Source of the DNA: Saccharopolyspora ipomoeae
GTDB taxonomy: Bacteria > Actinomycetota > Actinomycetes > Mycobacteriales > Pseudonocardiaceae
DNA: 64,000 nucleotides
NCBI RefSeq assembly: GCF_029952525.1
Contig: NZ_JASAOF010000009.1
Coordinates: 158,715 to 222,714, forward strand
Reading direction: 5' to 3'
Every line of letters begins with the position of its first letter. The first letter of the stretch is position 1. Below, piece by piece: positions 1 through 10,082 of this stretch. A program made the position numbers and the translations under genes. Under the pieces are notes generated by a model. The model worked only from the letters and a program-made list of their open reading frames with translations, made no database searches and was not told the origin of the DNA.

Positions 1-702
1 GGGGCTCATGCGTCCGGTGGAGGTGGACGTCGACAGCGCGGCGATCACCTGTCCCGTGTGGTTGCGGATCGGAGCGGAGGCGGCGATCAGGCCGATCTCG
101 CGTTCCTCGGAGACCAGCGCCCACCCCTGCTCGCGGACCCGGTCCAGGGTGTTGCGGAACTGATCCGGGTTGGTGATGGTGTGGCGGGTGAGAGGCCGAA
201 GTCCGTGGTCGGACAGGTACTGCTCGACGAACTCGGTCGGCTGCGCGGCCAGCAGCACGCGGCCCATCGAGGTCGCGTGGGCCGATACGCGGGTGCCCGC
301 GGTGGCGTTGATGTTGAGCACGTGCTTGGCGGGTACGCGGGCGATGTAGACGACGTCGCTGCCGTCCATCGCGGAGAGCGAAGCGGATTCCTGGGTCTCC
401 TCGACCAAGCGGCTCATGTGCGGCTCGGCGATCGCCACGACCGCGCTCGACGCGGTGAAGTGCTGGCCGATGGTCAGCACCCGCGGCGTGAGCTCCCAGC
501 GACTCCCACCCGTGGGGCGGACGTAACCGAGGTGCTGCAGCGTCAGCAGGATTCGACGTACGGCGGGCCGGGACAGGTCAGTCGCCTTCGCTATCTCGAT
601 CAGGCTCGGGTTCCGCCGCTCGGCGTCGAAAACCATGAGCACTGCGAAGCCGCGCTCGATGCTTTGGATTCGGTCCTGGGCTCCGATCTGCACGTCGTTC
701 AC
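1..702 (-). CDS. IclR-family transcriptional regulator (partial, C-terminus beyond window)
   Basis: This is a DNA-binding regulator that reads leftward and runs off the window after 234 codons. The GTG at 700-702 is preceded by GGGAAG at 8-nt spacing, which decides the start. The N-terminus has the IclR winged-helix (about residues 11-70, with IQSIERGFAVL and a recognition helix LSRPAVRRIL), followed by the start of the effector domain (SALSAMDG, VVYIARVP, SAHATSMGRVLLA). It diverges from the phenol hydroxylase operon across about 160 bp, so it is most likely the PcaR/PcaU-type controller of that operon, responding to a pathway intermediate. The family is secure; the effector is inference. 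Confidence 0.9.
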   Translation of the reverse strand, partial: MNDVQIGAQDRIQSIERGFAVLMVFDAERRNPSLIEIAKATDLSRPAVRRILLTLQHLGYVRPTGGSRWELTPRVLTIGQHFTASSAVVAIAEPHMSRLVEETQESASLSAMDGSDVVYIARVPAKHVLNINATAGTRVSAHATSMGRVLLAAQPTEFVEQYLSDHGLRPLTRHTITNPDQFRNTLDRVREQGWALVSEEREIGLIAASAPIRNHTGQVIAALSTSTSTGRMSP

Positions 703-799
703 CTGCACATCTTCCCACAAGGCCGACCCCGCACAGCGGCCCGTCCGCGCGGAGAGGTCGGTCCGAACTGTTGACGGCCGGGCCACACCATGCCAGTCT

Positions 800-839
800 G
801 CGTGCACGCTTTACGTACAAGTTGCACGCACAGCGTGCA
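800..839. promoter_or_regulatory. Candidate IclR operators in the divergent phenol-operon promoter
   Basis: Two inverted repeats lie between the divergent IclR gene and the flavin reductase: GCGTGCACGC at 800-809 (perfect 10-bp palindrome) and TGCACGC-ACA-GCGTGCA at 823-839. They share the core GCGTGCA and end about 20 bp before the reductase start. Position and symmetry suggest regulator binding; no binding evidence is available from sequence alone. Confidence 0.45.
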
Positions 840-860
840 CAAAGCGTGGAGGTGAGGTCA

Positions 861-1412
861 ATGGCGATCGATCCGGGGAAGCTCCGCCGGTGTCTCGGCC
901 ACTTCACGACCGGGGTCACCGTCATCACCTGCAACGGTGACGACGGGACGCCGCACGGAGCCACGGTGAACGCCTTCACGGCGGTGTCCTTGGACCCGCC
1001 GCTGGTGCTCGTGTCCCTGGATCGACGCTCCCGCCTGTGCGGGTTGCTCGACTCGCGGCCGTTCACCGTCAACGTGCTCGAGTCGAACCAGAAGGAACTC
1101 GCGCTGCACTTCGCGGGCAAGCCCAGTCAGGAGGTGCAGTGGGCTCCGGACAGCGCTTGCGGCACCCCGCGGCTAGAGGGAACCCTCGCGCACGTCGCCT
1201 GCACGCCCTGGCGGTCCTACGACGGTGGCGACCACGTCCTCTACCTGGGAGAAGTGCAGGAATTCCTCTTCCACGACGGGCGACCCCTGTTGTTCCACAC
1301 CGGGAAGTTCCACCACCTCGGCAGCGGCCACGCGCCCCTGCTGTGGGACGACTCCGTCGACGGGCCGGCCGGCGTCACCTTCGTCGCCGGATCCATCACC
1401 GGCTCCGGCTGA
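861..1412 (+). CDS. pheA2: Flavin reductase component of phenol hydroxylase
   Basis: This enzyme supplies reduced flavin to the oxygenase encoded next door, using NAD(P)H. The 183-residue product has the flavin-reductase-like (HpaC/PheA2) fold signature: [15 protein letters not shown] near the N-terminus, [18 protein letters not shown], and the [10 protein letters not shown] motif near residue 130. The ATG at 861 follows GGAGG at 848-852; an upstream in-frame start would add 30 non-conserved residues. It is the first gene of the catabolic operon, 65 bp before the oxygenase. The gene name follows Rhodococcus two-component phenol hydroxylases and is a context-based choice; reductases of this family serve many oxygenases. 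Confidence 0.85.
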   Translation: MAIDPGKLRRCLGHFTTGVTVITCNGDDGTPHGATVNAFTAVSLDPPLVLVSLDRRSRLCGLLDSRPFTVNVLESNQKELALHFAGKPSQEVQWAPDSACGTPRLEGTLAHVACTPWRSYDGGDHVLYLGEVQEFLFHDGRPLLFHTGKFHHLGSGHAPLLWDDSVDGPAGVTFVAGSITGSG

Positions 1413-1477
1413 GTCGGTTCACCCGTTCACTTCGAAGTCCTTTTCACATCCAGTTCACGACAGGTGAGGAGGCAGCA

Positions 1478-3052
<1,575 letters not shown>

Positions 3053-3078
3053 CGCGCCGCTCGTCCGAGGAGCACATC

Positions 3079-3933
3079 ATGACCGCCACGCACGGCTCAC
3101 CGACCGCCGCAGGTTCGGGCGACTCGGCCACCAAGGCCTTCCGCGCCAGCCGGTCCACCGCGTCCACCGGTCCCGCCGTCTCCCAGGAGAGGGTCTCGGA
3201 GGTCGTGACCGAACTGCTGGCCGGGATCCACGCCACGATCCGGTTGAAGAAGGTCAGCTACGACGAGTTCCAGGCCGCCAAGCAGTACCTGATCGACGTG
3301 GGGGAGGGCGGCGAGTGGCCGCTGATCCTCGACGTTTTCGTCGAGCACGTCGTCGAGGACGTCGCCGCGGAGAGTCAGGAGGGCACCAAGGGATCGATCC
3401 TCGGCCCGTACTACCTGCCCGACCAGGTGCGGCTCAACACCCCGGCGAGGTTGCAGCGCCGGTCCGATGAGAAGGGCACCGAGCTGCTGTTCGCCGGGCA
3501 GGTCCGGGACACCGAGGGCAACCCGGTGCCCGGCGCGGAGCTCGACATCTGGCACGCCGACGACGAGGGCTACTACTCGGGGTTCGCCCCGCACGTTCCG
3601 GACGGCAACCTGCGCGGTGTCGTCGCCGCCGACGACCAGGGCAAGTTCGAGATCCACACGATCGAACCCTCTCCTTACCAGATCCCGACCGACGGGCCGA
3701 CCGGTGCGCTGATCGAGGCCGCGGGCTGGCACCCGTGGCGTCCGGCGCACCTGCACCTGATGGTTCGCGCGCCGGGGTACCGGACGATCACCACGCAGCT
3801 CTACTTCCGCGGCGGTGAGTGGCTCGACAGCGATGTCGCGTCCGCGACCAAACCGGACCTGATCCTCGACCCGACCGATACCGGGGACGGGAAGCGCGCG
3901 GTGACCTACGACTTCACGCTCGAGCCCGGGTGA
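3079..3933 (+). CDS. catA: Catechol 1,2-dioxygenase, copy 1
   Basis: This enzyme opens the catechol ring between the hydroxyl groups to give cis,cis-muconate. The 284-residue protein has the N-terminal dimerisation helices and the intradiol core. The non-haem Fe(III) ligands are visible as Tyr166 (WHADDEGYY), Tyr200 (SPYQIPTDG), His224 and His226 (RPAHLHLMV), at almost the same numbers as in well-studied catechol dioxygenases. GAGGAG at 3067-3072 places the start at ATG 3079. It follows the hydroxylase by 26 bp. A second catA lies at 54,788-55,633. Confidence 0.95.
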   Translation: MTATHGSPTAAGSGDSATKAFRASRSTASTGPAVSQERVSEVVTELLAGIHATIRLKKVSYDEFQAAKQYLIDVGEGGEWPLILDVFVEHVVEDVAAESQEGTKGSILGPYYLPDQVRLNTPARLQRRSDEKGTELLFAGQVRDTEGNPVPGAELDIWHADDEGYYSGFAPHVPDGNLRGVVAADDQGKFEIHTIEPSPYQIPTDGPTGALIEAAGWHPWRPAHLHLMVRAPGYRTITTQLYFRGGEWLDSDVASATKPDLILDPTDTGDGKRAVTYDFTLEPG

Positions 3934-3938
3934 GACCG

Positions 3939-3973
3939 ACTCCGAGCCGGGCCGATCTCACCCGGCTCGGAGT
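3939..3973 (+). terminator. Strong stem-loop between catA and catB
   Basis: ACTCCGAGCCGGG (3939-3951) pairs perfectly with 3961-3973 around a 9-nt loop, giving a 13-bp GC-rich stem six bases after the catA stop. No T-tract follows and the catB ribosome site begins 10 nt later, so partial termination or mRNA processing/stabilisation is more likely than a full stop. Confidence 0.5.
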
Positions 3974-3997
3974 TCCCGTTGGAAAGGAGTGGACTAG

Positions 3998-5119
3998 ATG
4001 ACCGACATGCGGATCGACGGCGTCGAGACGGTGATCGTCGACATCCCCATGCGCCGGGCGCACCGCTTCGCCAGGGCGGGTATGAGCGCCCAGCCCGTGC
4101 TCTACGTCTTCGTCCGCACCTCTGGTGGGGTCACGGGCGTTGGCGAAGGCGTGGTCCCCGGAGGCCCGTGGTGGGGTGGGGAGTCCGTCGAGACGATGCA
4201 GGTCATCGTCGAGAAGTACCTCGCGCCGGTGATGCTCGGCCGTCGGGTCGACGAGGTTCCCGCGATCCTGCGCGACTGCGCGGACGTCGTCGCGGCCAAC
4301 CTGTTCGCCAAGAACGCCGTCGACACCGCCCTGCACGACGCCTGGGCGCGCCATCTCGACGCCCCGGTGCACACCCTGCTCGGCGGGGCGCTCCGGAGCA
4401 GCGTTCCGGTGACCTGGGCGCTGGGTGCGGAGACGGCCGATGTCGTCGCCGACGAAGCGCTGGAGAAGCTGGATTCCGGGCTGCACGCGTCGTTCAAGCT
4501 GAAGATGGGGGCGCTGGATCCCGCCGCCGACGTCGCCCGGGTCGTCAGCGTCACCGAGAAGCTCGCCAGCGTCGCGGGGGTCCGGGTCGACATCAACGCC
4601 CGCTGGGACCGGCTGACGTCGTTGACCCATCTCCCAGCCCTGGCCGAGGCCGGCGTGGAGATGGTCGAGCAGCCGGTGCCGGGGGACGACGTCGACGCGA
4701 TGGCCGCGATCTCCGCTGCGCTGCCGATCCCGGTGATGGCCGACGAGAGCCTGCGCACCCCCGCCGACGCGTTGCGACTCGCCCGCACCGGTGCCGCCGG
4801 GATCTTCGCGGTCAAGACGACCAAGTCCGGCGGGTTGCGCGCGTGCCGGGCGATCGGTGAGGTCGCCGCCGCGGCCGGGATTCCCTGCTACGCGGCGACG
4901 TCGATCGAGAGCCCGATCGGTACGGCCGCTTCGCTGCAGACCGCGTGCACCAACCCGGCGACGGCGTGGGGGAGCGAGTTGTTCGGTCCGCTGCTGCTGG
5001 CCGAGGAGATGCTCGTGGAACCGCTCGTCTACGACACCGACGGGCTGCACCTGCCCACCGGCCCCGGGCTGGGCGTCGAACTGGATCCGGCCAAGGTCCG
5101 GGCCTTCCGAAGGAGCTGA
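3998..5119 (+). CDS. catB: Muconate cycloisomerase, copy 1
   Basis: This enolase-superfamily enzyme converts cis,cis-muconate to muconolactone. The 373-residue protein carries the full catalytic set: Lys167/Lys169 (FKLKMG), metal ligands Asp198, Glu224 and Asp249, and Lys273 (AVKTTKSGG). Most of this numbering coincides with Pseudomonas muconate-lactonising enzyme. AAAGGAGT at 3983-3990 supports the start. It lies between catA and catC in the phenol operon. Chloromuconate cycloisomerase is related, but no chlorocatechol genes are nearby. Confidence 0.95.
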   Translation: MTDMRIDGVETVIVDIPMRRAHRFARAGMSAQPVLYVFVRTSGGVTGVGEGVVPGGPWWGGESVETMQVIVEKYLAPVMLGRRVDEVPAILRDCADVVAANLFAKNAVDTALHDAWARHLDAPVHTLLGGALRSSVPVTWALGAETADVVADEALEKLDSGLHASFKLKMGALDPAADVARVVSVTEKLASVAGVRVDINARWDRLTSLTHLPALAEAGVEMVEQPVPGDDVDAMAAISAALPIPVMADESLRTPADALRLARTGAAGIFAVKTTKSGGLRACRAIGEVAAAAGIPCYAATSIESPIGTAASLQTACTNPATAWGSELFGPLLLAEEMLVEPLVYDTDGLHLPTGPGLGVELDPAKVRAFRRS

Positions 5120-5124
5120 TCACG

Positions 5125-5412
5125 ATGCTTTTCCACGTCCACATGGATGTCGCGATCCCCCACGACCTCGCTCCCGACCGTCGCGCGGCCCTCGTCGCCG
5201 AGGAGAAAGCGCGCGCGCTCGAACTGCAGCGCTCCGGAGTCTGGCCGCATCTCTGGAGGATCGTCGGGGAGTACGCGAACATCAGCGTCTTCGACGTCGA
5301 TTCCGGTGATGACCTGCATGCGTTGTTGTCGTCGTTGCCGCTGTTCCCGTACATGAAGATCAAGGTCACGCCGCTCGCGATCCACCCCTCGGACCTGAAG
5401 GCGCAGTCATGA
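5125..5412 (+). CDS. catC: Muconolactone delta-isomerase, copy 1
   Basis: A 95-residue small isomerase that turns muconolactone into 3-oxoadipate enol-lactone. It shows the family pattern: MLFHVHMDV at the start, WPHLWRIVGEYANISVFDV in the middle, and LPLFPYMKIKVTPLAIHPS at the end. GAAGGAG lies just before the ATG at 5125. Its stop overlaps the next gene's start (ATGA), so the FAD synthetase gene is translationally coupled to it. A paralogue is at 54,494-54,775. Confidence 0.95.
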   Translation: MLFHVHMDVAIPHDLAPDRRAALVAEEKARALELQRSGVWPHLWRIVGEYANISVFDVDSGDDLHALLSSLPLFPYMKIKVTPLAIHPSDLKAQS

Positions 5413-6212
5413 GCGCCGCGGTGCGCACCCTCCCGGCGCGGGCGGAGGTGTGGCGCGGACTCGACGACGTCCCCACGGATCTGGGCCCGACGGTGCTGAC
5501 GGTCGGGGTGTTCGACGGGTTGCACCGCGGCCACCGCAGCCTGATCGAGAGGGCCCGCAGGAGGGCCGACGACCGAGCGCTGCCCCTGGTCATGGTGACG
5601 TTCGACCCGCACCCGGCGAGGGTGCTGGGGCTGTCCAAGGACACAGCGGTGCTGTCCACGATCTCGCACCGCGCCGAACTCGCCGCGGACGCAGGGGTGG
5701 ACGCGGTGTGCGTGCTGCGTTTCACCCGCGATCTGGCTCAGCAGAGCCCGGAGGACTTCGTCGCGCACCACCTCGCCGGTCGGCTCAGGGGGAGTGAAAT
5801 CGTCGTCGGTGCCAACTTCACCTTCGGCGCCGGGGCAGCGGGCGACGTGGGCACCCTGCACGAGCTCGGTGCGCAGCACGGGTTCTCCGTCGAGAGCGTG
5901 CCGCTGCTGCCCGCCAAAGGCGGCACCTGCTCGTCCACCTACACCCGGGGCTGTCTGCGCTCGGGCGATCTGCAGGAGGTGGCCCGGGTGCTGGGCCGCC
6001 CGCACCGGGTCGACGGGCTCCGCGCGGTAGACCGGATCACCGTCGCCGCGGATACCGCCCTGCCACCGGCCGGTCGCTACCGAGCGATGCTGAGCACCGT
6101 AGCCGTGCTCGTCGACGTCCTCGACGACGGTTCGCTGCGCGTGGTGGACGCCCCGCCGGGAGACGGCGTCGTCACCGTCACCTTCCTCGAACGAGCGGAG
6201 GCCGTGTCGTGA
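5409..6212 (+). CDS. FAD synthetase (RibF N-terminal type) with degenerate kinase region
   Basis: The 267-residue product resembles the N-terminal FMN adenylyltransferase half of bifunctional RibF: GVFDGLHRGH at residues 33-42 (nucleotide-binding HxGH), VTFDPHP, GANFTFGAGAAGD, and STYTRGCLRSGD in place of the usual SSTRIR segment. Normal RibF is about 310 residues and ends in a riboflavin kinase domain with a PTANL motif. Here only about 80 residues follow and that motif is missing, so riboflavin kinase activity is unlikely. Set between catC and a SnoaL gene with 4-bp overlaps, it probably supplies FAD for the FAD-dependent hydroxylase of this operon. The role is inference. Confidence 0.8.
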   Translation: MSAAVRTLPARAEVWRGLDDVPTDLGPTVLTVGVFDGLHRGHRSLIERARRRADDRALPLVMVTFDPHPARVLGLSKDTAVLSTISHRAELAADAGVDAVCVLRFTRDLAQQSPEDFVAHHLAGRLRGSEIVVGANFTFGAGAAGDVGTLHELGAQHGFSVESVPLLPAKGGTCSSTYTRGCLRSGDLQEVARVLGRPHRVDGLRAVDRITVAADTALPPAGRYRAMLSTVAVLVDVLDDGSLRVVDAPPGDGVVTVTFLERAEAVS

Positions 6213-6703
6213 CCGACGATCTGCTGCGCAGGCTCAGCCGACTGGAAGCCCTCGAAGCCATCCGCGATCTGGACGCCCGCTACTGCCGCGCGCTCGACGA
6301 CGGTGACTGGGACGCCTTGGTCTCGTTGTTCACCGAGGACGGCCAGTTCGTCGGCCTGTCCCGCGCGACTGGCCCCGCCGAGCTCCGGGCGTTCTTCACG
6401 GGCCTCGCCGACTCGGGGCTGACCGCGTTCTGGCATCACGTGACCAACCTCGAAATCACCCTCGACGGCGAGGAGACCGCGCGGGCGCGGTCGTTCCTGT
6501 GGCAGCCCTGCGTGCAGGACGGCGTCGCGCACATCGCCGCGGGTCGGTACGTCGACTCGCTTCGGCGGGTGGACGGGAGCTGGCGCTACGCCAGGAAGCA
6601 GGTGTCCTTCGACTACTTCGTCCCGCTCACCGAGGGCTGGGACCACGGCCGGTTCACCGTCGCGTCCGCCGCGGCGACCTACCCAGGGAGGCCTTTCGCG
6701 TGA
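6209..6703 (+). CDS. SnoaL/NTF2-like protein of unknown function
   Basis: A 164-residue single-domain protein with the cone-shaped NTF2-like pattern: LDARYCRALDDGDWDALVSLFTEDGQF, then a central WHHVTNLEI strand, and WRYARKQVSFDYF towards the end. Members include hydratases, isomerases, ketosteroid isomerase and dioxygenase small subunits. It overlaps both neighbours by a few bases and so belongs to the phenol operon. It could handle a substituted lactone or assist the hydroxylase; the sequence does not say which. It is not a muconolactone isomerase, since that fold is different. Confidence 0.7.
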   Translation: MTDDLLRRLSRLEALEAIRDLDARYCRALDDGDWDALVSLFTEDGQFVGLSRATGPAELRAFFTGLADSGLTAFWHHVTNLEITLDGEETARARSFLWQPCVQDGVAHIAAGRYVDSLRRVDGSWRYARKQVSFDYFVPLTEGWDHGRFTVASAAATYPGRPFA

Positions 6704-7470
6704 CCACCGAAACCACGCTGCACCACCGGATCGACGGCCCGGAGTCGGCACCCGTCCTGGTCCTCGGACCATCGCTGGGCACCGACCTGCACCTGTTCGA
6801 CGCGCAGGTGCAGGCGCTGGCCGACCGGTACCGCGTGCTGCGCTTCGACCTGCCGGGGCACGGTGGGAGCCCGGCGCCCGGCAGCCCTCAGACGATGTCG
6901 GGCATGGCCGCGGCGGTCATCGCGCTGCTGGATCGGCTGGGCGTGGAGCGCTTCCACTACGCCGGGGTTTCCATCGGGGGCGCGATCGGCCAGCAACTCG
7001 CGCTCGACCACTCGCGCCGGGTGCTGAGCCTCGCGGTGCTGGCGTCCGCCGCCCGGTTCGCCGATCCCGGCAGCTGGCCGGAGCGCGCCGCCATCGTCCG
7101 GGCGAACGGGACGGAGGCGATGGTCGCCAGCCGCCCCGGCACCTGGTTCGTCCGTTCCTTCGCCAGGACCGACGAGGCGCGGCGGTTGCTGGAGATGCTG
7201 CGCGCCACCACGGCCGAGGGATACGCCGGCTGCTGCGAGGCGATCTCGACCTTCGACGTCCGCGAGCGGCTGGGCGAGGTCGAGGTGCCGGTCCTGGCCA
7301 TCGCGGGTGCGGAAGATCCGGCGACCCCGCCTGAGATGGTCCGGCTCATCGCCGACACCGTCGCCAACGGCCGGTTCGAGGTCGTCGAGGACTCCGCGCA
7401 CCTGCTCAACGCCGAGAAGCCCGAGCGGGTCACGGAGTTGCTCGCAGCCCACCTCGCCGCCACCGAGTAG
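6700..7470 (+). CDS. pcaD: 3-oxoadipate enol-lactonase
   Basis: An alpha/beta-hydrolase of 256 residues that opens 3-oxoadipate enol-lactone to 3-oxoadipate. The nucleophile is Ser91 in GVSIGG; the acid is the Asp of GAEDPATP and the base the His of EDSAHLLN. The oxyanion loop appears as LGPSLGTDLHLFDAQ. The GTG at 6700 overlaps the preceding stop. Its place after catC and before the CoA-transferase supports the assignment over other hydrolases. Confidence 0.92.
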   Translation: MTTETTLHHRIDGPESAPVLVLGPSLGTDLHLFDAQVQALADRYRVLRFDLPGHGGSPAPGSPQTMSGMAAAVIALLDRLGVERFHYAGVSIGGAIGQQLALDHSRRVLSLAVLASAARFADPGSWPERAAIVRANGTEAMVASRPGTWFVRSFARTDEARRLLEMLRATTAEGYAGCCEAISTFDVRERLGEVEVPVLAIAGAEDPATPPEMVRLIADTVANGRFEVVEDSAHLLNAEKPERVTELLAAHLAATE

Positions 7471-7478
7471 GAGCCGAC

Positions 7479-8222
7479 GTGGACAAGACAGTGCGAACCG
7501 CGGCCGAGGCCGTCGCGGACATCGGTGACGGGTCGTCGATCGCGGTCGGTGGTTTCGGGATGTGCGGGGTACCGACCGCTCTCATCGCCGCCCTGCTGGA
7601 GCAGGGCGCGACGGACCTGGAGACGATCTCGAACAACCTGGGCGTGGACGGTTTCGGCCTGGGCACCTTGCTCCCCGCCGGGCGGATCCGGCGGACGATC
7701 GGTTCCTACATCGGCAACAACAAGGAGATGGCTAGGCAGTACCTCGCCGGAGAGCTCGAGGTCGAGCTGACACCGCAGGGCACCCTGGCCGAGCGGCTGC
7801 GCGCCGGGGGAGCGGGCATCCCGGCCTTCTACACGCCCGCCGGTGTCGGGACGCTCGTGGCCGAGGGCGGATTGCCGTGGAGGTACGCGCCGGACGGATC
7901 GGTCGCGGTGATGTCGCCGACCAAGGAGGTCCGGGAGTTCGACGGCGTCGACCACGTCCTCGAACACGCGTTGGTTCCCGATTTCGCGCTGGTGCACGCC
8001 TGGAAGGGGGACCGGCACGGCAATCTCGTCTACCGGCGCTCCGCTCGCAACTTCAACCCCGATGCCGCCTCAGCGGGGCGGATCACGATCGCTCAGGTCG
8101 AGCAGCTCGTCGAACCGGGTGAGATGGACCCCGATTCGGTGCACACACCCGGCATTCACGTCGATCGGGTCCTGCACGTGCCCGACGCCGACAAACCGAT
8201 CGAGTTCAGGACGGTGCGCTGA
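7479..8222 (+). CDS. pcaI: 3-oxoadipate CoA-transferase, alpha subunit
   Basis: This subunit pairs with the next gene product to move CoA from succinyl-CoA to 3-oxoadipate. The 247-residue sequence has the family I CoA-transferase features: [36 protein letters not shown] and FYTPAGVGT. It begins with GTG nine bases after pcaD. The sequence alone would also fit a ketone-body (acetoacetate) transferase, ScoA; the operon favours 3-oxoadipate. Confidence 0.88.
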   Translation: MDKTVRTAAEAVADIGDGSSIAVGGFGMCGVPTALIAALLEQGATDLETISNNLGVDGFGLGTLLPAGRIRRTIGSYIGNNKEMARQYLAGELEVELTPQGTLAERLRAGGAGIPAFYTPAGVGTLVAEGGLPWRYAPDGSVAVMSPTKEVREFDGVDHVLEHALVPDFALVHAWKGDRHGNLVYRRSARNFNPDAASAGRITIAQVEQLVEPGEMDPDSVHTPGIHVDRVLHVPDADKPIEFRTVR

Positions 8223-8878
8223 TGGCACTCACGCGGAACGAGATGGCTGCCAAGGTCGCCCGGGACCTCCCGGACGGTGCTTACGTCAACCTCGGCATCG
8301 GCATGCCGACGCTGGTGCCCGGGCACATCCCGGAAGGGCGGACGGTGATCCTGCACGCGGAGAACGGCATCCTCGGCGTCGGCCCGTACCCGGGGGAGGA
8401 CGAGGTCGACGCCGACCTCATCAACGCGGGCAAGGAGACCGTCACCGTCAAATCGGGAGCGGCCTTCTTCGAGTCCTCGTCGTCGTTCGGCCAGATCCGC
8501 GCGGGCAAGCTCGACGTCGCCGTGCTCGGCGCGTTGCAGGTCGCGGCGAACGGCGACCTGGCCAACTGGGCCGTGCCCGGAAAGATGATCAAGGGCATGG
8601 GCGGGGCGATGGACCTCGTCCACGGAGCGAAGAAGGTCGTCGTGATGATGGATCACGTCGCCAAGGACGGTTCGCCGAAGATCGTCGAGAAGTGCGATCT
8701 GCCGATCACCGGGCTCGGCTGCGTCACCCGCATCGTCACCGATCTCGCCGTCATCGAGGTCACCGCGCGAGGGCTCGAACTGGTCGAGATCGCGCCCGGT
8801 GTCACCGCGGCCGAGATCCGCGCCAAGACCGCTGCCCCGTTGCACGGGTGTGAGGAAGAGGAGACCGATCGTGCGTGA
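8222..8878 (+). CDS. pcaJ: 3-oxoadipate CoA-transferase, beta subunit
   Basis: The 218-residue catalytic partner of PcaI. Glu47 in [12 protein letters not shown] is the residue that forms the glutamyl-CoA thioester in this family; the GIGMPTLV and [18 protein letters not shown] segments are also typical. Its ATG shares one base with the preceding stop (TGATG), so the two subunits are coupled. As with PcaI, a ScoB-type function is the alternative. Confidence 0.88.
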   Translation: MALTRNEMAAKVARDLPDGAYVNLGIGMPTLVPGHIPEGRTVILHAENGILGVGPYPGEDEVDADLINAGKETVTVKSGAAFFESSSSFGQIRAGKLDVAVLGALQVAANGDLANWAVPGKMIKGMGGAMDLVHGAKKVVVMMDHVAKDGSPKIVEKCDLPITGLGCVTRIVTDLAVIEVTARGLELVEIAPGVTAAEIRAKTAAPLHGCEEEETDRA

Positions 8879-10082
8879 CGCTGTCATCTGCGAACCACTG
8901 CGCACACCGGTCGGGGGCTTCGGGGGTGGAATGCGCGACGTTCCCGCGCACGCCCTCGCCACCGCGGTGATCCGCGCTGTCATCGAACGGACCGGGTTGG
9001 ACCCCGCCTCCGTCGACGACGTGCTGCTGGGCAACTGCTACCCGACCATGGACGCCCCCGCCATCGGCCGGGTAGCCGCGCTCGACGCGGGGTTGCCGGT
9101 CAGTGCGACGGGCATGCAGATCGATCGACGCTGCGGATCGGGTCTGCAAGCGGTGCTCTACGCCGCGCTGCAGGTCCAGTCCGGCGCGGCGGAGGTCTTG
9201 CTGGCCGGCGGGGCGGAATCCATGTCCAACGCGCCGTTCTACTCCACCGGGATGCGCTGGGGTGTGAAGGGCGGTCCCGGCGTGATGCTGCAGGACGCCC
9301 TGGCCCGCGGCCGGGTGACGGCCGGCGGGGAGAACCACCCCGTCCCCGGCGGCATGATCGAGACTGCTGAGAACCTGCGCCGGGAGTACGCGATCCCGCG
9401 GGCCGAGCAGGACGAGTTCTCGGCGCGCTCGCACCAGCGGGCCGCCGCCGCGCAGGCCGAGGGCCGGTTCGACGACGAGCTCGTGCCCGTCGTCGTCCCC
9501 GGGCGCAAGGGCGACACCGTCGTTGACGCTGACGAGCACATCCGCCCCGAGTCGACCGCGGACAAGCTGTCCGGGTTGCGGCCGATTCTGGGGCGCAGCG
9601 ACAGCGAGGCGACGGTGACCGCGGGCAACGCCTCCGGGCAGAACGACGGCGCCGCGATCTGCGTCGTCACCAGCCCGGAGAAGGCCGTCGAACTGGGCTT
9701 GCGTCCTTTGGTGCGACTCGTCTCCTGGGGACTGGGCGGGGTGGCGCCCGCGACGATGGGGATCGGACCGGTTCCCGCGACGGCCAAGGCCCTCGCGGCT
9801 GCGGGCCTGACGTTGTCCGACATCGACCTCATCGAGCTCAACGAGGCGTTCGCCGCGCAGGTGCTGGCGTGCACTCGCGAGTGGAAGTTCACCGAAGCCG
9901 ACTTCGACCGACTCAACGTCAGCGGCTCCGGGATCTCCCTGGGACACCCGGTCGGTGCCACGGGCGGACGCATCCTGGCCACCCTCTCCAGGGAGATGCA
10001 CCGGCGAGACGCGAGGTACGGCCTGGAGACCATGTGCATCGGCGGCGGACAGGGGCTCGCCGCGATCGTGGAGCGGATCTGA
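8871..10082 (+). CDS. pcaF: 3-oxoadipyl-CoA thiolase (acetyl-CoA acyltransferase)
   Basis: Cleaves 3-oxoadipyl-CoA with CoA to succinyl-CoA and acetyl-CoA, the last step of the pathway. The 403-residue protein has the nucleophile Cys88 (DRRCGSGLQ), the GHPVGATGG histidine and the C-terminal MCIGGGQG cysteine; NEAFAAQVL is also present. The GTG at 8871 follows GAGGAAGAGGAG and overlaps pcaJ by 8 nt. If methylated catechols are substrates, this enzyme would release methylsuccinyl-CoA instead, which would suit the genes that follow. Confidence 0.9.
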   Translation: MRDAVICEPLRTPVGGFGGGMRDVPAHALATAVIRAVIERTGLDPASVDDVLLGNCYPTMDAPAIGRVAALDAGLPVSATGMQIDRRCGSGLQAVLYAALQVQSGAAEVLLAGGAESMSNAPFYSTGMRWGVKGGPGVMLQDALARGRVTAGGENHPVPGGMIETAENLRREYAIPRAEQDEFSARSHQRAAAAQAEGRFDDELVPVVVPGRKGDTVVDADEHIRPESTADKLSGLRPILGRSDSEATVTAGNASGQNDGAAICVVTSPEKAVELGLRPLVRLVSWGLGGVAPATMGIGPVPATAKALAAAGLTLSDIDLIELNEAFAAQVLACTREWKFTEADFDRLNVSGSGISLGHPVGATGGRILATLSREMHRRDARYGLETMCIGGGQGLAAIVERI

